Positions 1 through 8,185 of a stretch of 39,509 nt of DNA are shown piece by piece. Location of the stretch: contig JAJDNY010000171.1 of assembly GCA_022340425.1 (NCBI GenBank), positions 1 to 39,509 of the forward strand, in the 5' to 3' direction. Each line of letters opens with the position of its first letter. The stretch's first letter is position 1. The translations under genes were made by a program, and so were the position numbers. The stretch is from Desulfobacteraceae bacterium. Lineage in GTDB: Bacteria > Desulfobacterota > Desulfobacteria > Desulfobacterales > JAABRJ01. The notes under the pieces are model-generated. The model made no database searches, was not told where the DNA came from, and saw only the letters and a program-made list of their open reading frames with translations.

Positions 1-228
1 CCCCCGGTGGCGGTGGCCGGCGAGGTCCTGGTGCGGGAGAACCTGGCCGGGGTGGGGGCCGTCATGGCGCTCATGGACCGCCGGGCGCGAGCCAGGGTGC
101 GGGCCCTGGCCCGGAGCATCACGGTCGTCGAACTGGCGCACGAGCCGGATTTCCAGGCCCGTTTCGTGCGAGCCACCCAGTTCCCGCCCCTGGATGCCAG
201 CGGGTGGCCGGTGACCGCAACCCCGTGA
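1..228 (+). CDS. C-terminal end of ASKHA/RACo-type corrinoid-protein activator (partial)
   Basis: Only the last 75 codons are in the window; the open frame runs in from the left edge and stops at a TGA at 226-228. The tail contains NLAGVGAVMALMDRRAR, then VVELAHEPDFQARFVRATQFPP. This matches the usual C-terminus of DUF4445/RACo proteins (a 'G.a.LaGa..aLl' helix, then 'VELa.dp.F...F....fP'). These ASKHA-fold ATPases, often with an N-terminal 2Fe-2S ferredoxin domain, use ATP to drive reduction of inactive Co(II) corrinoid proteins to Co(I). The next gene, 39 bp downstream on the same strand, resembles the activation domain of methionine synthase, which supports a corrinoid-activation role. The family call rests on a short fragment. 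The ferredoxin and ATPase motifs would lie outside the window. Confidence 0.6.
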   Translation, partial: PPVAVAGEVLVRENLAGVGAVMALMDRRARARVRALARSITVVELAHEPDFQARFVRATQFPPLDASGWPVTATP

Positions 229-267
229 CACGGCGCCGCCACCAGGCGGCTGACGGGAGACCGCCGC

Positions 268-1008
268 ATGCCGGTATTGGATCAGATGCCCGTCCAGATC
301 GACCCCGTCGCTCTGCTGCGCGCCCTCAACCGCGGCCGGGTGCCGGCCCCGCTGCGGGCGGCGGCCGAACAGGCCGCGGCGCGGGCGGAGAACCTGATCA
401 CAGCCGCGGCGCTCTGGGAATGGTTCACGTTGCGCGCCGTGGCGTCTCCCACGGTCTTCGTGGCCCGCGACCCGGTTTCAGATCCGGTGCGCCTGGAAAT
501 CGGCCCGAACGCGGATCTGCTGGCCGCCGCGCGCCGCGTGCTGATCGGCGTGCTGACCATCGGCGGGCGCCTGGACGCGGAGGCCCGGCGGCTGCAGCGG
601 GCCGGTGAGCCTTTGGGGGCCTACTTGCTGGACAGCGCCGGGGTGGTCGGCTTGGGCCGGGTGGGCGACCGGCTGCGGGAACTGGCCGAGAGGGCGGCGG
701 CGGAATGCGGCTGGGGTGTGGGGGCGTCCCTCAGCCCCGGCTCCCTGGCGGGCTGGCCGCTCACCGGCCAGCGCGATCTCTGCGCCCTGCTGCCCCTGGA
801 GCGCATCGGGGTGCGCCTCAACGCGGCGGGTATCCTCGTTCCTTTCAAATCCGTGACCAGCGTCATCGGGATCGGCCCGGGCTACACCGGCCGGCGGGTG
901 GGCTCGGTCTGCCACCTGTGCAGCCGCGCTGCGGCCTGCTGGCGCCGGCGGGACGACCCCGCCGCCCGAAGGGAGCCCCCCCTCGTGGGACCCGCGCCGG
1001 ATGCTTGA
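268..1008 (+). CDS. Vitamin B12-dependent methionine synthase activation-domain-like protein
   Basis: This 246-aa protein has the signature of the MetH reactivation domain in its C-terminal half: LSPGSLAGWPLTGQRDLCALL, then IGVRLNAAGILVPFKSVTSV and IGIGPG, followed by a cysteine cluster (CHLCSRAAAC). The spacing of 'SPG..gWPl..Q..l..ll', 'igV.l...g.l.P.KS.s..iGi' and C..C....C is typical of stand-alone activation proteins in anaerobes. In MetH this domain binds S-adenosylmethionine for reductive methylation of the cobalamin. Stand-alone copies are thought to serve corrinoid methyltransferase systems or truncated MetH. The ATG follows GGGAGA at suitable spacing. It probably forms an operon with the upstream RACo-like gene. 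The family is fairly sure; the partner corrinoid protein is not known and may be the one at 37245-37877 or one beyond the left edge. Confidence 0.72.
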   Translation: MPVLDQMPVQIDPVALLRALNRGRVPAPLRAAAEQAAARAENLITAAALWEWFTLRAVASPTVFVARDPVSDPVRLEIGPNADLLAAARRVLIGVLTIGGRLDAEARRLQRAGEPLGAYLLDSAGVVGLGRVGDRLRELAERAAAECGWGVGASLSPGSLAGWPLTGQRDLCALLPLERIGVRLNAAGILVPFKSVTSVIGIGPGYTGRRVGSVCHLCSRAAACWRRRDDPAARREPPLVGPAPDA

Positions 1009-1033
1009 CCCGCCCCACGGCATGGGGTATAGT
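1005..1033 (+). promoter_or_regulatory. Predicted sigma-70-type promoter for citrate synthase
   Basis: TTGACC at 1005-1010 and TATAGT at 1028-1033 are separated by 17 bp. The -35 box overlaps the stop codon of the upstream gene. Transcription would start near 1040 and give gltA a leader of about 210 nt. This is a sequence match only. Confidence 0.55.
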
Positions 1034-1117
1034 TTCCTCGTTTTGCTGACCTGATTCTTTCTTGGTCGTATCCGTCGATATTTCCCTTCGGAAGTTTTTT
1101 GATGGGCACATCCCATT

Positions 1118-1151
1118 GCTGCCGGCCGGCGCCAGGGCGCCGGCCGGCAGC
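1118..1151 (+). terminator. Strong GC hairpin in the gltA leader (attenuator or terminator-like)
   Basis: Positions 1118-1133 and 1136-1151 are perfect 16-bp inverse complements with only two bases between them, so a few inner pairs must open into the loop. No T-run follows, so a classical intrinsic terminator is doubtful. It lies between the predicted promoter (1005-1033) and the gltA start (1250), so it would be part of the gltA mRNA leader. It may instead end transcripts from the upstream corrinoid-activation genes. Confidence 0.5.
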
Positions 1152-1249
1152 GCTCAGGGCGGCGACCGCCGATGGGCCGGCGGCGGGCGCCTTGCGTTTT
1201 TTGCAGCAGTAAAGGGCCCCTGAAAAGAGATCAACGGCAGGAGTGAAAA

Positions 1250-2533
1250 ATGGCTGAAACCGTGAAAATCACCTTTGATGGAAAAACCATCGAGCTGCCC
1301 CTGCTCGTGGGAACCGAGGGGGAGCGGGCCATCGATATTTCAAAGCTGCGGGCCGAGACGGGTCTGATCACCTGGGATCCGGGCTTCGCCAACACCGGCA
1401 GCTGCTCCAGCGCCATCACGTTCATGGACGGCGAGCGGGGAATTCTGCGCTATCGGGGCATTCCCATCGAGGAGCTTGCCGAGCGCTCCAGCTTCAAGGA
1501 GACCGCCTTTCTCCTGGTTCACGGGGTGCTGCCCACGCGCCAGGAACTCAACCGCTTTTCGGTCTTGTTGAACGACCATTCGCTGGTGCACGAGGACATG
1601 CAGATCTTCTACCAGAACTATCCGCGCGCCTCGCACCCCATGGGGATTCTCTCCTCGATGGTAAACGCCCTGAGGAGTTTCTACCCGGTGTTGTCCACGA
1701 TCGAGGAGGAAATCAACATCACGGTGACCCGCCTGCTGTCCAAGGTGAGAACCCTGGCGGCCATGTCCTACAAGATATCCCGCGGCCACAAGGTGGTCTA
1801 CCCGCGGCCGGACCTGCCCTACTGCGCCAATTTTCTCAACATGATGTTCGACTCGCCGGTAAACCCCTACGCCATCGACGAGGACGTCGTCCGGGCGCTG
1901 AGCGTCTTCTGGATCCTGCACGCCGATCATGAGCAGAACTGCTCCACCTCCGCGGTCCGGGTTGTGGGCAGCGGCCGGGTCAACCTCTATGCGGCCATTT
2001 CGGCCGGGATCGCGGCCCTCTGGGGGCCGCTGCACGGCGGCGCCAACCAGGCCGTGATCGAGATGCTCTCGATGATCAAGGATGAGGGGGTCAGCATTCG
2101 GCGCGTGCTGGAGCGGGCCAAGGACCGCAATGACGCCTTCCGGCTGATGGGCTTCGGCCACCGGGTCTATCGGACCTACGACCCGCGCGCCAAGATCATG
2201 AAGAAGATGTGCGACCGGGTGCTCAGAAAGTTCAGCGCCACCGATCCCCTGCTGGACATCGCCCAGGAGCTGGAAGCCGCGGCCCTCGCGGACGATTATT
2301 TCGTCGACCACAACCTCTACCCCAACGTCGACTTCTACAGCGGGATCGTGCTGCGGGCCATCGGGATTCCCACCAACATGTTCACCGTGATGTTCGCCAT
2401 CGGGCGGCTGCCCGGCTGGATCGCCCAGTGGAAGGAAAGCATGGACGACCCCGACTGGCGCTTGTGCCGGCCCCGCCAGCTTTACGTCGGCCCCACGGTG
2501 ACCCACTACGTGCCCATCGACGAGCGCGGCTGA
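1250..2533 (+). CDS. gltA: Citrate synthase
   Basis: The 427-aa protein is the usual length for type II (hexameric-type) citrate synthase, which condenses oxaloacetate and acetyl-CoA to citrate in the cytoplasm. Active-site motifs are present: GPLHGGANQAV around residue 262 (catalytic His), GFGHRVYRTYDPRAK around 302 (second catalytic His) and NVDFYSG around 359 (catalytic Asp). The N-terminal beta-rich segment (VKITFDGKTIELPLLVGTEG) is the type II extension. The ATG is preceded by CAGGAGTG. The gene stands alone with its own predicted promoter and a long leader holding a GC hairpin. Downstream it meets the uraA gene tail to tail, with a dispersed repeat between them. Si- versus re-type is not in doubt, since re-citrate synthases of some anaerobes are unrelated in sequence. 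Confidence 0.95.
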   Translation: MAETVKITFDGKTIELPLLVGTEGERAIDISKLRAETGLITWDPGFANTGSCSSAITFMDGERGILRYRGIPIEELAERSSFKETAFLLVHGVLPTRQELNRFSVLLNDHSLVHEDMQIFYQNYPRASHPMGILSSMVNALRSFYPVLSTIEEEINITVTRLLSKVRTLAAMSYKISRGHKVVYPRPDLPYCANFLNMMFDSPVNPYAIDEDVVRALSVFWILHADHEQNCSTSAVRVVGSGRVNLYAAISAGIAALWGPLHGGANQAVIEMLSMIKDEGVSIRRVLERAKDRNDAFRLMGFGHRVYRTYDPRAKIMKKMCDRVLRKFSATDPLLDIAQELEAAALADDYFVDHNLYPNVDFYSGIVLRAIGIPTNMFTVMFAIGRLPGWIAQWKESMDDPDWRLCRPRQLYVGPTVTHYVPIDERG

Positions 2534-2539
2534 AGTTTG

Positions 2540-2688
2540 ACAGTTCCGCTAAAAACCCAATTTCCGCGTTGCGCCGCATCTCCAAGTTGCTGCGGCGTAG
2601 ATAAGTACGCCGCACTCCTCGAGATTTGCGCGCCGTAACTTGGCTTTTTTGCGAAAATGTCTGGTTTTTTACTTTTTAGCGCTTCATC
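2540..2688. repeat. MITE-like dispersed repeat, copy A
   Basis: This 149-bp segment aligns along its whole length with 20491-20640. It carries an imperfect internal palindrome: the left part (CTAAAAACCCAATTTCCGCG) mirrors the right part, which ends near TTTTTTGCGAAAA. The copy is flanked on both sides by the same 7-bp direct repeat AAGTTTG (2533-2539 and 2689-2695), as expected of a target-site duplication. It lies between the convergent 3' ends of gltA and uraA. It has no credible coding capacity. It could also act as a bidirectional terminator through its palindrome. Confidence 0.7.
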
Positions 2689-2736
2689 AAGTTTGCCCGG
2701 CCGCGTTGGCGCAAGGCGGCGGGTCGGCGCCCGCGC

Positions 2737-3990
2737 CTACTCGCTGGCCGGCCGGCTCCTGGGCAGCACCAGGTTCAGCAGGACCCCGACGATGCCGGCC
2801 AGACCGATGCCGCCGATGGAGAATTTACCGAAGGAGAGGGTCATGCCGCCGATGCCAAAGACCAGGATGAGGGCCACGATGGTGAGGCTGCGGGCCTCGG
2901 TCAGGTCCTTGCCGGCGCGCACCAGGCTGTTCAGGCCGACCACCATGATGGCGCCGAAGAGCAGCAGCATGATGCCGCCCATCACGGGGGTGGGGATGGT
3001 TTGAAGCAAGGCCCCGACCTTGCCCACGAAGGCCAGCGCCACCGCAAAAATGGCCGCCCAGGTCATCACGGCCGGGTTGTAGATCTTGATCAGGGCGACG
3101 GCGCCGGTGACCTCCGAATAGGTGGTGTTGGGCGGGCCCCCCAGCAGCGAGGCCGCCGCCGTGGCGATCCCATCGCCCATCAAGGTGCGGTGGATGCCCG
3201 GTTTGCGGAGGTAATTTTCACCGGTGATCGAACCGATGGCCAGGATGTCGCCGAAATGCTCGATGGCCGGTGCGATGGCCACCGGCACGATGTAAAAAAT
3301 GGCCTGCCAGCTCCACTGGGGAAAGACAAAGGCCGGCATCGCCAGCCAGGGGGCTTGGCCCACCGGCGTGAAGTCCACCAGCCCGAGCGTCAACGATACC
3401 CCATAGCCGACCATGATGCCGCAGAGGATGGGGATCAGCCGCAGCATCCCCCGGCCCAGGAGCGACACCGCCACGGTGGTGCCCAGGGAGAGCATGGAGA
3501 CGATCAGGGCGGTTTTCTGGGGCACCAGCACGAGCGACCCGTCGCCGCTTCTGCCCAGCGCCATGTGCACCGCCACCGGTGCCAGAATCAGGCCAATGAC
3601 CATGATCACCGGGCCGGTGACCGTCGGCGGCAGGAGCCGCTGCAGCATCTCGCTGCCCTGCCAGCGGACCAGCACGCTCAGAATGACATAGGCACCCCCG
3701 GCGGCGGCCAGGCCGCAGAGGGTCGCCGGGATTCCCCATGTCTGGACGCCGTAGATGATCGGGGCGATGAAGGCGAAGGACGACGCCAGGAAGATCGGCA
3801 CCATCCCCTTGGTGATGAACTGGAAGATCAGGGTGCCGAGCCCGGCGGTGAAAAGCGCGACGTTGGGGTTGAGGCCCGTCAAAAGCGGTACCAGGACCAG
3901 GGCCCCGAAAGCCACAAACAGCATTTGGGCCCCCACCAGGCCGTCCCGCAATCGGAATCGGTAAACCGCCACAGCGCTTTTTTCGGCCAT
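2737..3990 (-). CDS. uraA: Uracil permease (NCS2 nucleobase:cation symporter)
   Basis: The 417-aa, highly hydrophobic protein fits the 14-segment UraA/UapA fold of the inner membrane. Diagnostic stretches include SFAFIAPI near residue 72, [16 protein letters not shown] around 240-255 (Glu of the substrate site) and [18 protein letters not shown] around 284-302, the second substrate/ion-binding motif typical of UraA. Family members import uracil with protons. The ATG is well placed behind AAGGAGG. The gene follows upp with a 107-bp gap on the same strand, the usual upp-uraA salvage pairing: uptake feeds the phosphoribosyltransferase. Uracil rather than xanthine is favoured by the motifs and by the upp neighbour. 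Confidence 0.93.
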   Translation of the reverse strand: MAEKSAVAVYRFRLRDGLVGAQMLFVAFGALVLVPLLTGLNPNVALFTAGLGTLIFQFITKGMVPIFLASSFAFIAPIIYGVQTWGIPATLCGLAAAGGAYVILSVLVRWQGSEMLQRLLPPTVTGPVIMVIGLILAPVAVHMALGRSGDGSLVLVPQKTALIVSMLSLGTTVAVSLLGRGMLRLIPILCGIMVGYGVSLTLGLVDFTPVGQAPWLAMPAFVFPQWSWQAIFYIVPVAIAPAIEHFGDILAIGSITGENYLRKPGIHRTLMGDGIATAAASLLGGPPNTTYSEVTGAVALIKIYNPAVMTWAAIFAVALAFVGKVGALLQTIPTPVMGGIMLLLFGAIMVVGLNSLVRAGKDLTEARSLTIVALILVFGIGGMTLSFGKFSIGGIGLAGIVGVLLNLVLPRSRPASE

Positions 3991-4097
3991 GAACGAGCCT
4001 CCTTGAAAATCAGGAAAAATGACGACGGCCCAGTAAGCCCGGACCGCGCTGCCCCTGCGCGGCCGGCTGCCATCGCGGGCAGGGTTGCCCAGAGGCG

Positions 4098-4724
4098 CTA
4101 TTTGGTGCCGAAAATCTTGTCTCCGGCATCCCCCAGACCCGGCAGGATATATCCGATATCGTTCAGATTGTCATCGATGGCGGCTGTGAAGATCTCAACG
4201 TCGGGGTGTTTTTCCTCCAGCCGCCGAATGCCCTCGGGGGCCGCCACCACGAAAAGGCCCTTGATCCTGCGGCAGCCGGCGGCTTTCAGCAGGTCCACGG
4301 TCGCGATCAGGGTGCCGCCGGTGGCCAGCATGGGGTCGAGAATCAGCGCGATGCGCTCCTGCATGTTGCTGGCCAGCTTAACATAGTAGTTGACCGGCTC
4401 CAGGGTCTCTTCGTTGCGGTAAAATCCCACCACACTGACCTTGGCGGAAGGGATCAGGTCCAGGACCGCATCCATCATTCCCAACCCGGCGCGCAGAATC
4501 GGGACGACCGTAATCTTTTTACCCTTGATGCGCTGCACCCGCACCGGACCCGCCCAACCGCGGATGGTGCGGTTGATGGTTTTGAGATCCTTGGTGGCCT
4601 CATAGGTCAGCAGGCGCGCAAGCTCCTGGGCCAGGTCACGAAAATCCTTGGTGGACAGGTCTTTTTCGCGCATCAGGCCAAGCTTGTGCTTGATCAGCGG
4701 ATGGTTGACGACGGTAACGGGCAC
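4098..4724 (-). CDS. upp: Uracil phosphoribosyltransferase
   Basis: Starting at the GTG at 4724, which follows AAGGAGG by five bases, the protein has 208 aa, the family's normal length. The open frame continues upstream by 41 codons, but that part is Pro/Arg-rich and non-homologous. It converts uracil and PRPP to UMP. The PRPP loop [13 protein letters not shown] (about residues 123-135) and the C-terminal uracil-binding segment [17 protein letters not shown] are both intact. [18 protein letters not shown] at the N-terminus is a textbook Upp start. It is the first gene of a probable upp-uraA operon with a predicted promoter at 5002-5030 and a leader of about 270 nt. Confidence 0.95.
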   Translation of the reverse strand: MPVTVVNHPLIKHKLGLMREKDLSTKDFRDLAQELARLLTYEATKDLKTINRTIRGWAGPVRVQRIKGKKITVVPILRAGLGMMDAVLDLIPSAKVSVVGFYRNEETLEPVNYYVKLASNMQERIALILDPMLATGGTLIATVDLLKAAGCRRIKGLFVVAAPEGIRRLEEKHPDVEIFTAAIDDNLNDIGYILPGLGDAGDKIFGTK

Positions 4725-4978
4725 AGCGGCCTCCTTCCGGTGGCGCCTGCAGTTGCCCACAGGCATTCGTGGCACGCACCGGCGCGGGGGGCTGCTGCGG
4801 ACCAGGGGCGCCTTGGGGCGGGCGGGAGTGTTTGCGGGACGAAGCAAAATTGCCGGGAACGGGAAGGCCGGGATTTGAATTCAGCGGGCGAGAGGCAAAA
4901 ACGAAACGACTGCGGCAGCTCAGGTGGCTGTGGGCTGGCTGTATCTCCAAAACGCTCCGCCTTCGGGTTGGCAACCAA

Positions 4979-5050
4979 AAAGGTGTTTATCGGTGGGGAT
5001 GCTTGTAAGCAAATTCGCTTGGCATGTCAAGGCCACAGATAAACACCTTT
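4979..5050 (-). promoter_or_regulatory. upp promoter inside a 13-bp perfect inverted repeat
   Basis: On the minus strand TTGACA (5025-5030) and TACAAG (5002-5007) are separated by 17 bp, a good sigma-70 match upstream of upp. This promoter is bracketed by a perfect 13-bp inverted repeat: AAAGGTGTTTATC at 4979-4991 and its complement at 5038-5050. The rest of the gene-free stretch 4725-5110 is the presumed upp leader; I recognise no known riboswitch in it. The inverted repeat could be a regulator site, the ends of a small repeat element, or an RNA stem. Confidence 0.5.
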
Positions 5051-5110
5051 CGGGCGGCCGGCTCTTCTGAAAGCGGTGGTCCGCAGGCTTCGGAGCAAGG
5101 GCGGGGCGGG

Positions 5111-5455
5111 CTAGCGCTCGTAGATGAACGCGCTGTCGTGCTGCGGTTCCAGCTGGCTCAAATCCCCCAGGGGGCGGTCGAAGGTGAACTTGGACGGCAC
5201 CACCACCATGCTGTGGGCGCACTCGCTGACGTTGCCGCCGGTGAGCGAAAAGGGCAGCGAGACGACGAACAAGGCGGAGCCGGCAACGATCGAGACAAGC
5301 CCCAGCGGTCTGACGATCAGGGCATCGGCCCACATGGCTGAGGCGGTGATCTCCTTTTGGTAATTGCTCTCGGCCAGGGCTGCGCCTCCGAGGGGGACCG
5401 CCAGCAGGCTGGCGACCACTGCCAGAATGGTAACCGTTCTAAGAAAGCGTTGCAT
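5111..5455 (-). CDS. Small membrane/exported protein of unknown function
   Basis: With the ATG at 5455, behind a strong AGGAGG, the product is 114 aa. It begins with a signal-peptide-like stretch (MQRFLRTVTILAVVASLLAVPLG, then AALAE as a plausible cleavage site). A hydrophobic segment follows (LVSIVAGSALFVVSLPFSLT, about residues 50-70) and then a soluble tail. Similar small proteins from deltaproteobacteria are sometimes labelled 'multidrug transporter', but nothing here supports transport. Extending the frame upstream to 5626 would add a hydrophilic, Arg-rich region overlapping priA, so the shorter start is preferred. It is a single gene between upp and the divergent priA. The function is unknown. 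Confidence 0.75.
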   Translation of the reverse strand: MQRFLRTVTILAVVASLLAVPLGGAALAESNYQKEITASAMWADALIVRPLGLVSIVAGSALFVVSLPFSLTGGNVSECAHSMVVVPSKFTFDRPLGDLSQLEPQHDSAFIYER

Positions 5456-5516
5456 CCGTACCTCCTGTTTTAAAATCCAATAACGGTCTGTCCGTCGGCA
5501 ACCGGGCTGGTCGGGG

Positions 5517-5545
5517 TTGAACACCCCATACGATAGGGCTATATA
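5517..5545 (+). promoter_or_regulatory. Predicted promoter for priA
   Basis: TTGAAC at 5517-5522 and TATATA at 5540-5545 with a 17-bp spacer sit about 75 bp ahead of the priA start. The region is shared with the divergent small membrane protein gene. Confidence 0.5.
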
Positions 5546-5619
5546 TCGGCCGGCATCTTTCCGAGCTTTAACAGGGGATACCCAAGGCTCTCCCCCGACC
5601 CGAACCAGAATGGGTGCGC

Positions 5620-8091
5620 ATGTCAAGCCAGCCGCAACCGCAACCCCCGTCTCCGGTGTTCATAGAGGTGGCCGTGGCCCTGCCGGTGCAGCGCACCTAC
5701 ACCTACAGCGTGCCGGCCCTCTATCAGGCCCAGCTTCAGCCCGGAAAACGCACCTTGGTGCCCTTCGGCAGGCGCCGGGTGACCGGCTATGTCCTCGGGG
5801 CGCTCGCGCCACCCGAGGATGGCCTGGAGATCAAGGCGGTGCTGGATATCCTGGATGCGCAACCGCTTTTCCCGGCCGCCATGATCCCGTTTTTCAAATG
5901 GGTCGCCGACTACTATCTACACCCGCTGGGGGAGGTGATCAAGGCCGCTCTGCCCCAGGGCATCAATCTTTGCGACCGGGCGGTGCTGAGCCTGACCCCC
6001 GAGGGACAGGCGGCCCTCGTGCAGAACTCGCTGCCCCCCCTCACCCGGCAGGTGCTGGAAAGGATCGCCCAAAAAGCCTGCCAGCCCAAGGACCTGGGAC
6101 GCAGCCTGGGGGCCGCGGTTCCCGCGGCGCTGCTGCACTCCCTGAGTGACGCCGGCTGGGTGGCGCGCGCGCGGGTCCTCAAGCGGCCCGCCATCGGCGG
6201 CCGGACCGAGCGCTTCGTCACCATCGCCCCGGCCGTCCGCCGAGCGGACCTGACCGGGCTGACCCCCAAGCGGCGTCAGCTTTTCGAGGCGGTGGCCGCC
6301 GCCGGTGAAATTTCCTCGGTGCGCCTGGGGGAAATCATGCCCGGCGCCGCCCGGCTGCTCGCGCCCCTGGTGCGCTGCGGCCTGTTGCGGGTGGTGGAAA
6401 AAGCCGTCTACCGCGACCCGTTCGGGGAGGCCATCGCCCCCGACCGCGCCCCCCAGCTGACCGATGAGCAGGCGGCGGCAGTCGCCCGGGTGGAAACGGC
6501 CTCGTCGGAAGGCTTCGCAGCCTTTCTGCTGGCGGGGGTGACGGGCAGCGGCAAGACCGAGGTCTACCTGCAGCTGGTGGCCCAGGCCGTCAGCCGGGGG
6601 CGGACCGCCCTGATCCTGGTGCCCGAGATCGCCCTGATCTCCCAGACCGAGCGGCGTTTCCGGGCGCGCTTCGGCGAGCGCGTGGCTGTTTTGCACAGCG
6701 GGCTTTCCGCCGGTGAGCGCTTTGACCAGTGGCTGCGGATCGTCCAGCACGAGACCCCCATCGTGATCGGTGCGCGCTCGGCTATTTTCGCCCCTCTGGA
6801 GGATCTCGGGTTGATCGTGGTCGACGAGGAGCACGACAATTCCTACAAACAGGACCACGGATTGCGCTACCATGCGCGGGATCTGGCCCTGGTGCGCGCC
6901 AAGCAGGCCGGTTGCGTGGCCCTCCTGGGCTCGGCGACCCCCTCGGTGCAGTCCTGGCACAACGCCCAAAGCGGCAAGTTCGAGGCCCTGCGGCTGAGCC
7001 GGCGCGTGGAAAACCGGAGCCTGCCGGAGATCACGGTCGTCGATCTGACCGAGACCCGCGATGTGCGCGGGATCCGGCGCTTCATCAGCCCCACCCTGGA
7101 GACGGCCATCACCGAGACCCTGGTCCGCAACCAGCAGGTGCTGCTGTTTCTCAATCGCCGCGGCTTTGCCAGCCTGCCCATCTGCGCCGCCTGCGGCGAA
7201 GCGCTCAGGTGCGCCAACTGCGATATCACCCTGACCTACCACCGCCATGCCAACGCCTACCGCTGCCACTACTGCGGCTATTCGCGGTCGGCGGCCGCCT
7301 GCTGCACGACTTGCGGCTCTTCGCGGATCAAGCTGCTGGGGCTGGGGACCGAAAAGGTTGCCGAAGGGGTGGCCGCGCTCTTTCCGGAGGCCCGGGTGGC
7401 CCGCATGGATCGCGACACCACCGGCCGCAAGGGGGAGACGCTCAAATTGCTCAAGGGGCTGCGGGACGGCACCATCGACGTTCTGGTGGGAACCCAGATG
7501 GTGGCCAAGGGCCATGACTTCCCCAACATCACCCTGGTGGGGATCATCTGCGCGGACCTGTCGCTGAGTTTTCCGGATTTTCGCGCCGGCGAACAGACCT
7601 TTCAGATCCTGGCCCAGGTGGCCGGCCGCGCCGGTCGCGGCGGTGCGGCCGGTCGGGTCATTCTGCAGACATACACCCCCGAACATTTCAGCATCGTCGC
7701 GGCCCGCCAACAGGACTTTGACCTTTTCTACCGACGGGAGATCGGCTACCGTCGTTCCCTGAACTACCCGCCCTTTGCGCGGCTGGCGCAGTTGAAAATT
7801 TCCGGCCGCCACAAGGAGCGCACGGCGGAGAGTGCCGCGGCGCTGGGGGAGATCTGCCGGCGGCTGAGCCGCCGCGACGAGGTGCTGGCGCGGGCCATCG
7901 AGGTGCTGGGCCCGATCGAGGCGCCGCTGGCCCGGATCGCTGGCCAGTACCGCTGGCAGATTCTGGTCAAGGGTCTGGGGGCCGGGCCCCTGAGACGCTT
8001 TCTGTGGCTGTTGACCACGGAGCCCGGGCGCGTCCTGAGCCCCCCACAGGTGCGGGTGGCCGTGGACGTCGACCCCGTTTTCATGCTATAG
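5620..8091 (+). CDS. priA: Primosomal replication-restart helicase PriA (N')
   Basis: The 823-aa protein (from the ATG at 5620; a GTG two codons earlier is possible) matches full-length PriA, the superfamily 2 3'-5' DNA helicase that reloads the replisome at stalled forks. Order of domains: N-terminal 3'-DNA-binding domain (VALPVQRTYTYSVP), winged-helix region, and a helicase core with Walker A GVTGSGKTEVYL near residue 310 and the DEEH box VVDEEHDNSYKQ near 405. These are followed by the zinc-binding insertion, rich in paired Cys (CAACGEALRCANCD, then CHYCGYSRSAAACCTTCG), motif VI AQVAGRAGRG and the C-terminal domain. All motifs look intact. It has its own promoter. The start overlaps only a spurious upstream extension of the neighbouring minus-strand gene. 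Confidence 0.96.
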   Translation: MSSQPQPQPPSPVFIEVAVALPVQRTYTYSVPALYQAQLQPGKRTLVPFGRRRVTGYVLGALAPPEDGLEIKAVLDILDAQPLFPAAMIPFFKWVADYYLHPLGEVIKAALPQGINLCDRAVLSLTPEGQAALVQNSLPPLTRQVLERIAQKACQPKDLGRSLGAAVPAALLHSLSDAGWVARARVLKRPAIGGRTERFVTIAPAVRRADLTGLTPKRRQLFEAVAAAGEISSVRLGEIMPGAARLLAPLVRCGLLRVVEKAVYRDPFGEAIAPDRAPQLTDEQAAAVARVETASSEGFAAFLLAGVTGSGKTEVYLQLVAQAVSRGRTALILVPEIALISQTERRFRARFGERVAVLHSGLSAGERFDQWLRIVQHETPIVIGARSAIFAPLEDLGLIVVDEEHDNSYKQDHGLRYHARDLALVRAKQAGCVALLGSATPSVQSWHNAQSGKFEALRLSRRVENRSLPEITVVDLTETRDVRGIRRFISPTLETAITETLVRNQQVLLFLNRRGFASLPICAACGEALRCANCDITLTYHRHANAYRCHYCGYSRSAAACCTTCGSSRIKLLGLGTEKVAEGVAALFPEARVARMDRDTTGRKGETLKLLKGLRDGTIDVLVGTQMVAKGHDFPNITLVGIICADLSLSFPDFRAGEQTFQILAQVAGRAGRGGAAGRVILQTYTPEHFSIVAARQQDFDLFYRREIGYRRSLNYPPFARLAQLKISGRHKERTAESAAALGEICRRLSRRDEVLARAIEVLGPIEAPLARIAGQYRWQILVKGLGAGPLRRFLWLLTTEPGRVLSPPQVRVAVDVDPVFML

Positions 8092-8128
8092 GCAGCGCGC
8101 CGCCGGAGGCCGTGCCGGGAGCGGGCGC

Positions 8129-8157
8129 TTGACTTCGGCTGGCCGGGACATTACCCT
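8129..8157 (+). promoter_or_regulatory. Predicted promoter for the DUF1573-like selenoprotein candidate
   Basis: TTGACT (8129-8134) and TACCCT (8152-8157) have a 17-bp spacer and lie about 30 bp before the ATG at 8186, which has a strong GAGGTG ribosome-binding site. The -10 box is a weak match. Confidence 0.35.
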
Positions 8158-8185
8158 TCCCTAAATCTTCCATTCGAGGTGAAAA

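Noticed and set aside
3001-4386. Long plus-strand open frame opposite uraA
   Set aside because: It is rich in Gly, Arg, His and Gln, shows no known motifs, and mirrors well-conserved genes on the other strand. It is a GC-driven shadow, like many others in this window.
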